Shown here: positions 1-6,281 of the stretch, piece by piece | Numbering within the stretch: the stretch's first letter is position 1 | Layout: every line of letters starts with the position of its first letter | From: Actinomycetes bacterium | GTDB lineage: Bacteria; Actinomycetota; Acidimicrobiia; Acidimicrobiales; RAAP-2 | Direction of reading: 5' to 3' | Assembly: GCA_021826655.1 (NCBI GenBank) | Contig: JAKAZC010000010.1 | Span: 1 to 20,219 of the forward strand | Length of the DNA: 20,219 nucleotides | Made by a program: the position numbers and the translations under genes | Notes under the pieces: model-generated | The model's input: only the letters and a program-made list of their open reading frames with translations | The model's database searches: none | What the model was told of the DNA's origin: nothing

Positions 1-441
1 CACCAGGTACCGAAGGTCGAGGTGGACGTGGTCGTCGGCCGCGCCGTGCACGTCCACGTGCACCAGCACCGGCCCGCCCCGAGGATGACGGACGGTGAGC
101 CCGGTCTCCTCCTCGCACTCCCGCCGGGCCCCGTCCGCGGGCGACTCGCCCGGGTCGAGGTGGCCGCCGGGCTGGAGCCAGCGGTGCAGGCGACGGTGAC
201 GGTGCAGCAGGACCCCGCGTCGGCCGACCACGACGGCGGACGCCGTGACGTGGACCGGGGACGCGTGGCGATCGAACGGGAGTGCGAGGGAGTCGAGGGC
301 GGCGCGGAACTCGTCGATCGAGCGTGCCTCGCGGACGTCACCGGCCCGGTGGCCGGCGAGCGCCTCGTCGACGGAGGTGACCCGTGGGTCGTCGGACGGG
401 GTGCCACCGGGTCCGGGCGAGGAGTGGTCCCGCTCCGTCAC
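1..441 (-). CDS. Nudix hydrolase (partial, C-terminus beyond window)
   Basis: Nudix hydrolases cleave nucleoside diphosphates linked to another moiety, usually for house-cleaning or nucleotide-sugar turnover. The reading frame contains a complete Nudix box at residues 93-115 (G-x5-E-x7-REC-EEE-TGL), with the metal-binding Glu residues of the REUxEExGU core intact. It is preceded by a strand pair (AVVVGRRGVLLHRH) and by an Ala/Arg-rich N-terminal extension of about 60 residues. I chose GTG at 441 because it is the only usable in-frame start upstream of the domain; no strong ribosome binding site is visible. The gene lies 46 bases downstream of whiB on the same strand and may share its transcript. 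The substrate cannot be told from the sequence. The 3' end is missing because the window begins inside the gene. Confidence 0.85.
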   Translation of the reverse strand, partial: MTERDHSSPGPGGTPSDDPRVTSVDEALAGHRAGDVREARSIDEFRAALDSLALPFDRHASPVHVTASAVVVGRRGVLLHRHRRLHRWLQPGGHLDPGESPADGARRECEEETGLTVRHPRGGPVLVHVDVHGAADDHVHLDLRYLV

Positions 442-487
442 CGGTGTCGCCGGGTCGGCCGGACGCCTGCGGCCGGAGGGGTGCGGG

Positions 488-718
488 TCAGGCCGACTTG
501 CGGCGCTGCCGGTGGATCCGGCGCCGCTCGCGCTCGGTGGTCCCACCCCAGATGCCCTCGCGCTCCCGGTTGGCCAGTGCATGCTCCAGACACGCCTCAC
601 GTACGGCACACAGATCGCAGATGGCCTTCGCCTCGTCGGCCTCCTCGTCGGAGACCGGATAGAACACGTCTGGATCGATGCCCCGGCAGGCAGCGTGCTT
701 GCGCCAGGTGGCACTCAT
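488..718 (-). CDS. WhiB-family iron-sulfur transcriptional regulator
   Basis: Small (76 aa) redox-sensitive transcription factor of the Wbl family, which is restricted to Actinomycetota and their phages. The four cluster-ligating cysteines are visible as C11, C34-x2-C37 and C43. They are followed by the GIWGG turn at residues 55-59 and a basic tail (ERERRRIHRQRRKSA) that contacts DNA. This matches the usual family length and order. The ATG at 718 is preceded by AAGGAA at good spacing, so the start is well supported; longer in-frame extensions upstream are spurious. It is divergent from the SDR gene at 1004. Which Wbl subtype it is, and whether it regulates the neighbouring polysaccharide locus, cannot be judged from sequence alone. 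Confidence 0.95.
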   Translation of the reverse strand: MSATWRKHAACRGIDPDVFYPVSDEEADEAKAICDLCAVREACLEHALANREREGIWGGTTERERRRIHRQRRKSA

Positions 719-1003
719 GGGAACATTCCTTGCTACGGTTGGGATCACTGGTCGTCCGCTGCGGCAACACGTCGGCGACCTGGGAATACGCGGCCTCCCG
801 ACAGGAACTGGCGGAACAACCAGTATGGCCCACGGCAGGCTCCGGTGTCCACCACGCCGTGCCCCGGGCCACAGTGTCATCCGCCGCGGGCCCACCGACC
901 GCCCACCCGTCACCTCCCGCCTCCACGGCCGAGCCGTCCGGTCCCCTAGGATCCTGCGGCGGTGAACGCCACGAAGTCCCCGATCGTCCGAAGGAGAGCA
1001 CCC
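719..1003. promoter_or_regulatory. Divergent intergenic region between whiB and the SDR gene
   Basis: The 285 bases between two divergent starts must hold both promoters. On the plus side a -10-like TAGGAT sits at 947-952, with no convincing -35 box. The ribosome binding site AAGGAGAG at 991-998 precedes the SDR start. On the minus side AAGGAA precedes the whiB ATG. I see no RNA gene, strong hairpin or conserved operator here. Confidence 0.4.
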
Positions 1004-1927
1004 ATGACCCCAGTCGAGCTCGGCGGCAAGACCATCGTCGTCACCGGGGCGACAGGCCAGGTGGCCGAACCCGTTGCCATCTCCCTCGCTGCCGACAACG
1101 ACGTGGTCGCCGGTGCCCGCTTCCACGATCAGGCTGCCCGCCAACGGCTCGAGGCCGCCGGAGTGCGCTGTGTGCCGATCGACCTCCTCCACGGCGAGGT
1201 GTCCGGACTGCCGGCGGACGCGGACTACGTCGTCAACTTCGCCGTCGCCAAGTCGAACGAGTGGGAGAACGACCTGCGGGCCAACAGCGGTGGCCTCGCG
1301 TACCTGATGGAGCACCACAGGGAGGCCAAGGGCTTTCTGCACTGCTCGACCACCGGAATCTACAAACCGATGGGGCATCACGTGTTCACCGAAGACGACC
1401 CCCTCGGCGACAACCACGGGGTCTGGCCGTTCCTGAGGACATACAGCATCTGCAAGATCGCTGCGGAGGCAACGGCACTGTGGGCCGCCGACCGGTTCGA
1501 GATCCCGACCACCATCGCGCGGCTCTCCGTCCCCTACGGCGATCGAGGTGGCTGGCCCGCCATCCACCTCGAGATGATGATCAACGGTCACGACATCCCC
1601 GTACACGTCGACGCCCCGAGCACCTACCACCCGATCCACGAGGACGACATCCTCGCCATGGTGCCCGGACTCCTCGGAGTCGCGGGATCGCCGGCGACGG
1701 TGGTCAACTGGGGAGGCAGCGAGCCCGCCAGCATCGAGGATTGGTGCACGTATCTCGGTGAACTGACCGGGCTGGTCCCCTCGTTCGCCCCGACGACCCA
1801 GACCATCGACAGCGTGCAGATCGACCTGACCAGGATGCACCGACTGGTCGGGCCCACCGCGGTCGGATGGAAGGACGGAATGGCCCGCATGGTGGCGGCC
1901 CGTCACCCCGAACTCCTCGGCGACTAG
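1004..1927 (+). CDS. NAD(P)-dependent epimerase/dehydratase, extended SDR
   Basis: A 307-residue Rossmann-fold protein of the extended short-chain dehydrogenase family, which typically acts on nucleotide sugars or other hydroxylated substrates. The dinucleotide-binding motif TGATGQVA is at residues 14-21; the third position usually held by Gly is Ala. The catalytic pair is Y147-x3-K151 in TYSICK, with an S/T-rich active-site strand STTGIY at 115-120. Extended SDRs are normally about 300-350 aa, so the length fits. The start is the ATG at 1004, placed seven bases after AAGGAGAG; the GTG at 962 lacks such a site. Its stop overlaps the stop of the convergent gene at 1924 within a CTAG. The substrate is unknown. 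It lies outside the polysaccharide block, so a role in sugar supply is only possible. Confidence 0.85.
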   Translation: MTPVELGGKTIVVTGATGQVAEPVAISLAADNDVVAGARFHDQAARQRLEAAGVRCVPIDLLHGEVSGLPADADYVVNFAVAKSNEWENDLRANSGGLAYLMEHHREAKGFLHCSTTGIYKPMGHHVFTEDDPLGDNHGVWPFLRTYSICKIAAEATALWAADRFEIPTTIARLSVPYGDRGGWPAIHLEMMINGHDIPVHVDAPSTYHPIHEDDILAMVPGLLGVAGSPATVVNWGGSEPASIEDWCTYLGELTGLVPSFAPTTQTIDSVQIDLTRMHRLVGPTAVGWKDGMARMVAARHPELLGD

Positions 1928-2295
1928 GTGCGACCTCCACCCACCGACCACGCGGTGGGCACGACCGTGCCGGACACCACGAGGCGTTGCCCCTGCATGG
2001 AGTCGAGGGTGAGTCGTCCATCGGGCGAGGACCAGACCCATCGCGCCGTACCCGGGAAGCAGGACAGGAGCGGGGTGGGAGTCTCCGGTGTGCTTGGATC
2101 GAGTTGGTAGCAGACTCCGTCGACCTCGAGGGAGCACGGTCCGCCGACCACCACGTCGATCCGCCCCAGGCGGAGGGTGACACGGCCGTCGACCGTGAGC
2201 GACCGCAGCACGGGGTCATCGAGGACGAACTCGTGCCCGCCGTCGGGCAGCTCCCCGACCTGGACGCAATCGGACGTCGGCGCAGGCTCCGACAT
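1924..2295 (-). CDS. Small beta-rich protein, DUF6188-like
   Basis: A 123-residue protein with two segments that read as beta-strand-rich repeats: LRSLTVDGRVTLRLGRIDVV and, later, GRLTLDSMQGQRLVVSG followed by AWSV. The pattern of a short DG-L-L-dG-x-L-x-V strand followed by an aromatic W resembles the DUF6188 family, whose function is unknown. I recognised this by eye, so it is a suggestion only. The ATG at 2295 has GAGG at -8 to -5; an in-frame ATG at 2337 lacks a good site but is possible. It starts 53 bases after the phosphatase stop on the same strand, so the two are probably co-transcribed. No signal peptide or membrane segment is visible, so it is probably cytoplasmic. Confidence 0.6.
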   Translation of the reverse strand: MSEPAPTSDCVQVGELPDGGHEFVLDDPVLRSLTVDGRVTLRLGRIDVVVGGPCSLEVDGVCYQLDPSTPETPTPLLSCFPGTARWVWSSPDGRLTLDSMQGQRLVVSGTVVPTAWSVGGGRT

Positions 2296-2348
2296 CACCC
2301 CTCGCCCGCGCTCGGAGGAACCATCCGCCACCCGCATCGTCGGACGGC

Positions 2349-2882
2349 TCAGTGGGACGGCCACATCAGTGCGGCGAGGCGGCGGATGAGGTCGTCGAGC
2401 TCGACCGCTGTCGCTTCGTAGCCTGCGACGGGGCCACCGTAGGGGTCGACCACGTCGTCCATGGGGGAATGATGGGCCAACGAGTCGCGTATCCGGTCGC
2501 CTTGCGCTGCCCGGATCCACGAGCTGAGGTCCTGTCCGGGCAGTCGAGGTCCGACGAACTCCCCGCGCCGGACGAGTTCTTTGAGGCGGAAGGTCCGCTG
2601 CCACGACGACGGGTCGAGGAGCAGGGACTCCTGGACGTGACGCAAGCTCATCCCGACGACGAGCCCCGCATCGGTGACTGCCGGGGCCGTCAAACTCGTA
2701 CTTCGGTGGTCGGCGAGGTCGATTCCTCGAAGCGCCATGACCTCGAGTACCTCATCGGGCACCGGATCGCCCGATCCCCCTAGACCCGCCGAGGCGACCC
2801 GCGGTCGGTCGACGTGGCTCGCCGTTCGCTCCGAGAAGAGCGCGGCGGCCATCGGCGAGCGGCAGATGTTTGCGGTGCACAC
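2349..2882 (-). CDS. Low-molecular-weight protein tyrosine phosphatase; 5' end anomalous
   Basis: Wzb/PtpA-type phosphatase that removes phosphate from tyrosines of proteins such as BY-kinases. The P-loop reads CTANICRSP with nucleophile C2 and R8 (numbered from the GTG at 2882). The general-acid Asp is in DPYGG at 146-150, both as in the family. The family normally has a hydrophobic strand before the P-loop. Here that strand (VPVLILFV) is encoded upstream in frame, but the frame meets a TAG stop at 2907-2909 with no ATG, GTG or TTG between. The GTG at 2882 is therefore the only canonical start, and using it removes the strand. One extra base in the C4 run (G4 at 2898-2901 on the plus strand) would join it to an upstream frame beginning with ATG at 2947. 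It may be a pseudogene, a sequencing indel or a non-canonical start. It is a plausible partner of the tyrosine kinase at 18551. Confidence 0.8.
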   Translation of the reverse strand: MCTANICRSPMAAALFSERTASHVDRPRVASAGLGGSGDPVPDEVLEVMALRGIDLADHRSTSLTAPAVTDAGLVVGMSLRHVQESLLLDPSSWQRTFRLKELVRRGEFVGPRLPGQDLSSWIRAAQGDRIRDSLAHHSPMDDVVDPYGGPVAGYEATAVELDDLIRRLAALMWPSH

Positions 2883-3050
2883 GAAGAGGATAAGAACGGG
2901 GACAGCCTACCGGTGGTGCGGCGCTCTCCTCGGGGACTAACCTCCATGCACGACGACCGGGTCGGCGACGGAGTGGACGCCGGCCGGCACCGCCGGTGAC
3001 GTGAGCTCCGCCGGAACGGTCCGTCACCGTGCCGGACCCGTGAGGAGACC

Positions 3051-3443
3051 ATGCTGTCCAACGTCGAGATCGTCGAGGTCGTTTCCGACGCCATCGCACG
3101 AGGCGATGCCTTGACGATCATGGGCTGCGTGTCACGGGACATCGTCTGGACCGCGCAGGCGGCTGACCGGGAGGCCGCGCCCTGGTTCGGCATCTATCGC
3201 GGGAAGCGGGGGCTCCTCGAGCTGTTCGCGGCATTCACCACGGTCGAGTTCACCGAGGTCACGACCAAGGCCGTCGTTGCGCAGGGCGACCTGGTCATGA
3301 CCTGGGTACACGTGGCGTTCGTCGGGCCGACAGGCCGGGCGGCCGAGACCGACGAGGTCCTGATCTGGCGATTCGCAGACGGCAAGGTGGTGTCCGTGGA
3401 TGTCCTCTTCGACACCGCTGCCGTGGCCACTGCCTTCGCATGA
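3051..3443 (+). CDS. NTF2-like / SnoaL-like domain protein
   Basis: A 130-residue protein with the NTF2/ketosteroid-isomerase-like cone fold pattern: N-terminal helices (VEIVEVVSDAIARGD), a D-I-V-W strand, the turn WFGIYRGKRGLLELFAAF, then beta strands ending in FADGKVVSVDVLFD. In this superfamily the pocket may be catalytic (isomerases, dehydratases, polyketide cyclases) or only ligand-binding. I see no diagnostic residues that fix a reaction. GAGGAG precedes the ATG at 3051, so the start is firm. Its TGA overlaps the ATG of the following glycosyltransferase (ATGA at 3440-3443), which suggests translational coupling and a joint role, though the nature of that role is unknown. Confidence 0.8.
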   Translation: MLSNVEIVEVVSDAIARGDALTIMGCVSRDIVWTAQAADREAAPWFGIYRGKRGLLELFAAFTTVEFTEVTTKAVVAQGDLVMTWVHVAFVGPTGRAAETDEVLIWRFADGKVVSVDVLFDTAAVATAFA

Positions 3444-4540
3444 TCGGGACACCCCCCGTCGCACTGGTCCACGATTACCTCACGCAGCGGGGCGGGGCCG
3501 AGCGGATGATGCTCACCATCGCCAACGCCTATCCGGATGCCGTGATCCATACCTCGCTCTACGATCCGGATGCCACCTTCCCCGGATTTTCCCTCCACGA
3601 CGTCCGGACGCTCCCGATCGACCGGATCACCCCGCTGCGCCACCACCACCGCCTGGCGCTGCCTCTGCTCGCCCCCTCCTTTTCCCGCCTGCACGTGGAC
3701 GCCGAGGTGACGATCTGCCAATCGACCGGATGGGCTCACGGTGCCCACGTCAACGGTGCGAAGATCGTCTACTGCAACAACCCGGCGCGGTGGCTCTACC
3801 AGACCGATCAGTACCTCGCCGGCTCATCGATGCTCACCCGGGCCGGATTGGCCCTCCTTGCACCGCCGCTACGCCGCTGGGACGCCCGGTCCGCCGCAAG
3901 CGCGGACCGCTACCTCGCCAACTCCCGGGCCGTACAGGATCGGATCGCCCGCGTGTACGGCATCGACGCCGACGTCGTCCCACCGCCGGTCGACGTCGAC
4001 ATCGGTGCCCCCCGACTGGCGCCGGGCGGGGTCGAACCCGGGTTCCTGCTGTGCGTCTCGCGGCTCCTGCCCTACAAGAACGTCGGTGCGGTCGTCGAGG
4101 CGATGACCCTCGTGCCCGACCAGCGGCTGGTCGTAGTCGGCACCGGCCCACTTGCCGATGAGTTGACTGGTTCCGCACCGTCGAACGTGACCCTTCTCGG
4201 GAGGATCGACGACGCGGTCCTCCGCTGGCTCTATGCGTCGTCCATCGGATTGATCGCCGCCTCCTACGAGGATTTCGGGCTCACCCCCGTCGAGGCCGCC
4301 GCCTTCGGCGTGCCCACCGCGGCGTTGCGGTGGGGCGGGTTCCTCGACACCATCCTGGAAGGAGAGACCGGCTGCTTCTTCGACGAGCCGACCCCCCGCA
4401 GTATCGCCGTCGCAGTCAGCGAACTGGTGGGCGGTCAGTGGCCACAGGACCACCTCGTCGCCCACGCCGCCACGTACCGGCCGGAGCACTTTCTGACCCG
4501 CTTGAGCCGCGTCGTCGATGAAGTCCGACGCACCCGATGA
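3440..4540 (+). CDS. Glycosyltransferase family 4 (GT-B fold)
   Basis: A 366-residue retaining glycosyltransferase, probably acting in the cytoplasm on a lipid-linked or soluble glycan. The N-terminal Rossmann domain begins VALVHDYLTQRGGAER with the acceptor-side GGAE. The C-terminal donor domain has SRLLPYKN (R208, K213 for phosphate contact) and the EX7E motif E277-DFGLTPV-E285. Conserved YCNNPARWLY at 111-120 is typical of a GT4 subgroup common in O-antigen and exopolysaccharide loci. It is coupled to the NTF2-like gene and convergent with the priming transferase, with 42 bases between stops. The donor sugar is unknown; GDP-mannose is a common donor in GT4 but is not shown here. Confidence 0.9.
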   Translation: MIGTPPVALVHDYLTQRGGAERMMLTIANAYPDAVIHTSLYDPDATFPGFSLHDVRTLPIDRITPLRHHHRLALPLLAPSFSRLHVDAEVTICQSTGWAHGAHVNGAKIVYCNNPARWLYQTDQYLAGSSMLTRAGLALLAPPLRRWDARSAASADRYLANSRAVQDRIARVYGIDADVVPPPVDVDIGAPRLAPGGVEPGFLLCVSRLLPYKNVGAVVEAMTLVPDQRLVVVGTGPLADELTGSAPSNVTLLGRIDDAVLRWLYASSIGLIAASYEDFGLTPVEAAAFGVPTAALRWGGFLDTILEGETGCFFDEPTPRSIAVAVSELVGGQWPQDHLVAHAATYRPEHFLTRLSRVVDEVRRTR

Positions 4541-4560
4541 CGGGGAACCGGTCACGGACG

Positions 4561-4577
4561 GTCGGCACGGGTCCGAC
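4561..4577. terminator. Possible bidirectional terminator between convergent genes
   Basis: A short inverted repeat, GTCGG-cacgggt-CCGAC, lies in the 42-base gap between the convergent stops at 4540 and 4583. A second overlapping repeat, CGGGTC-c-GACCCG, is also present. No T-run follows on either side, so this is weak. Confidence 0.3.
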
Positions 4578-4582
4578 CCGAC

Positions 4583-6094
4583 TCAGGAGGCGCCGCGCCC
4601 CTTGAAGATCGTGGCCGGGGTCTGCCACAGGATCTGCATGTCCCACCAGAACGACCACGACGCCACGTAGAGGTAGTCGAGACGGCACAACTCCAAGTGC
4701 GACAGCTCGTTGCGACCCGACACCTGCCAGAGTCCGGTCATCCCCGGACGGGCTTCGAACCGTTTGCGGGCCCAACCCTCGATCTCGGCGGCTTCGGCGA
4801 CCACGAAGGGTCGGGGTCCGACCAACGACATGTCGCCCTTCCACACGTTGATGAGTTGGGGCAGCTCGTCCAGGCTCGTTCGACGGAGGAACCGTCCCGG
4901 CCGGGTCACCCGGGGATCGTCGACGACCTTGAAGAGGGGGCCGTCCACTTCGTTGAGGTGCATGATCTCGTCCTTGTGAAGCTCCGCGTCCTCGTACATC
5001 GTGCGGAACTTGAGTACCGAGAAGGGCCACTCGTTGCGACCGGTGCGTACCTGACGGAAGAACACCGGACCGGAACTGGTGGCCTTGATCAGGATGGCGG
5101 TGACGACGAAGAACGGCGAGACCAGCACGAGGACCACCGAGGACACGACGACGTCCAGCGTGCGCTTGAGGAACCGTGACCCGACCGAGAGCGAGGCAGG
5201 GGCGATGTCGATCATCGGCAACCCCGACAGGTCCTCGACGTGGGAGCGGCCCGTGATCAGCTCGTAGTACCGGGGAACGATCGACACCCCGACCTTGCCC
5301 GAGAGCGCCTTGAGCATCTCGATCGTGCGCTCGGGATGCGTCCGGGAAAAGCAGACCACCACCCGTGCGACGTCGAAACGACGACAGAGCACCGGCAGAT
5401 CCTCGAGCTCGCCGAGCAGGTCGTTGCGCCCGAGCGGGCTGTCGTCGACGAAGCCGACGAATTTGACGCTGGAATGGGCCCGCAGATGGCTGGCCACTGT
5501 CTGTGCCAGCTTGCCGGTCCCCACCACGATCACCGGCACGGAACCAGCGGCGCCGCGTCCGAGCAGCCCGAAGGAGAGAATCCGTGCCAGGGGGACGGTG
5601 ATCGCCGCCACCAGGCACATGGCCAGGATCTTGCCCACGCTCATCGCCCGGTATGCATAGAGCTGCTGGGCCGCGTACCCGAGCACGGCGTACAGGAACC
5701 CGCTCACCATGAGCGCGTGCAGGATGTTCCGCAGATCGGCGAAGACGCTCATCGAGATCCGGCGGGTGGCCCCCCGGTAGAGGCCGTACACGGCGAACAC
5801 CCCCACGAAGAGCGGGAGGACGGCCAGGTCGAACAGGACGGCCGTGCCCGACCGGGCGGCAGTCGAGCTCGGGTTGGACGAGACCGCCGAGACGACCAGA
5901 GGACCCAACAGGGCCGCCGTGGCCAACCCGAGCAGATCGGCGATCAGGAGGCGGCGCAAGACGTGGCGCCGGGCCCGCGCTGCAGCTCCTACGTGGTCAC
6001 CCAGGTCGACGGCCAGGCCATTCCCGGTGGGGACGACGACCGCGTCAGGGCGACGTTCGAGCAGTCGCTCCACGTCGTCCTCACGAATTGCCAT
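4583..6094 (-). CDS. Polyprenyl-phosphate sugar-1-phosphate transferase (priming glycosyltransferase)
   Basis: Integral membrane enzyme of the WbaP/ExoY type that moves a sugar-1-phosphate from a nucleotide sugar to undecaprenyl phosphate, the first committed step of exopolysaccharide assembly. The 503-residue protein has about four N-terminal membrane segments (roughly 48-70, 85-106, 124-145, 155-178). A Rossmann-like domain follows with GTGKLAQ at 192-198. A further hydrophobic segment at 312-336 precedes the catalytic domain: [13 protein letters not shown], the catalytic Asp-Glu dyad D409-E410 in [19 protein letters not shown] and [14 protein letters not shown]. The ATG at 6094 gives the usual family length, with AAGG at -12 to -9. 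An in-frame GTG near 6137 is an alternative. It is the last gene of the minus-strand block, 187 bases beyond the GH2 gene. The sugar is not determinable. Confidence 0.95.
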   Translation of the reverse strand: MAIREDDVERLLERRPDAVVVPTGNGLAVDLGDHVGAAARARRHVLRRLLIADLLGLATAALLGPLVVSAVSSNPSSTAARSGTAVLFDLAVLPLFVGVFAVYGLYRGATRRISMSVFADLRNILHALMVSGFLYAVLGYAAQQLYAYRAMSVGKILAMCLVAAITVPLARILSFGLLGRGAAGSVPVIVVGTGKLAQTVASHLRAHSSVKFVGFVDDSPLGRNDLLGELEDLPVLCRRFDVARVVVCFSRTHPERTIEMLKALSGKVGVSIVPRYYELITGRSHVEDLSGLPMIDIAPASLSVGSRFLKRTLDVVVSSVVLVLVSPFFVVTAILIKATSSGPVFFRQVRTGRNEWPFSVLKFRTMYEDAELHKDEIMHLNEVDGPLFKVVDDPRVTRPGRFLRRTSLDELPQLINVWKGDMSLVGPRPFVVAEAAEIEGWARKRFEARPGMTGLWQVSGRNELSHLELCRLDYLYVASWSFWWDMQILWQTPATIFKGRGAS

Positions 6095-6196
6095 GTCGGC
6101 TGCCTTGCTCTCCCTGGTCCGGTGCTCGACGGTCACAGCCGGCCGTCCCAGGTCACCGCGCACCCGAGCGCTCCCGAGACAAACGCCCGGCAGTCC

Positions 6197-6226
6197 ATCG
6201 TAGATGTCGAGCAACTCCCTGCACAA
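6197..6226 (-). promoter_or_regulatory. Possible promoter for the priming transferase gene
   Basis: In the 187-base gap downstream of the GH2 gene the minus strand reads TTGTGC, 18 bases, TACGAT, a partial match to sigma-70 -35 and -10 boxes. The spacing is acceptable but the boxes are imperfect. In GC-rich DNA such matches can occur by chance. Confidence 0.25.
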
Positions 6227-6281
6227 CCGCCGATTCCGGCTGGATCCCGACGAGATCCTTGCTCCGGATCGGTCGTGGACG

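Noticed and set aside
22..1761. Long plus-strand open frame of 579 codons
   Set aside because: It runs antisense to the Nudix and WhiB genes and then out of frame through the SDR gene, has Arg/Pro-rich low-complexity translation and no recognisable domain. It is a GC-rich shadow.
719..2137. Extension of the WhiB reading frame upstream to 2137
   Set aside because: The extra residues are low-complexity and antisense to the SDR gene. The ATG at 718 has a good ribosome binding site and gives the normal WhiB length.
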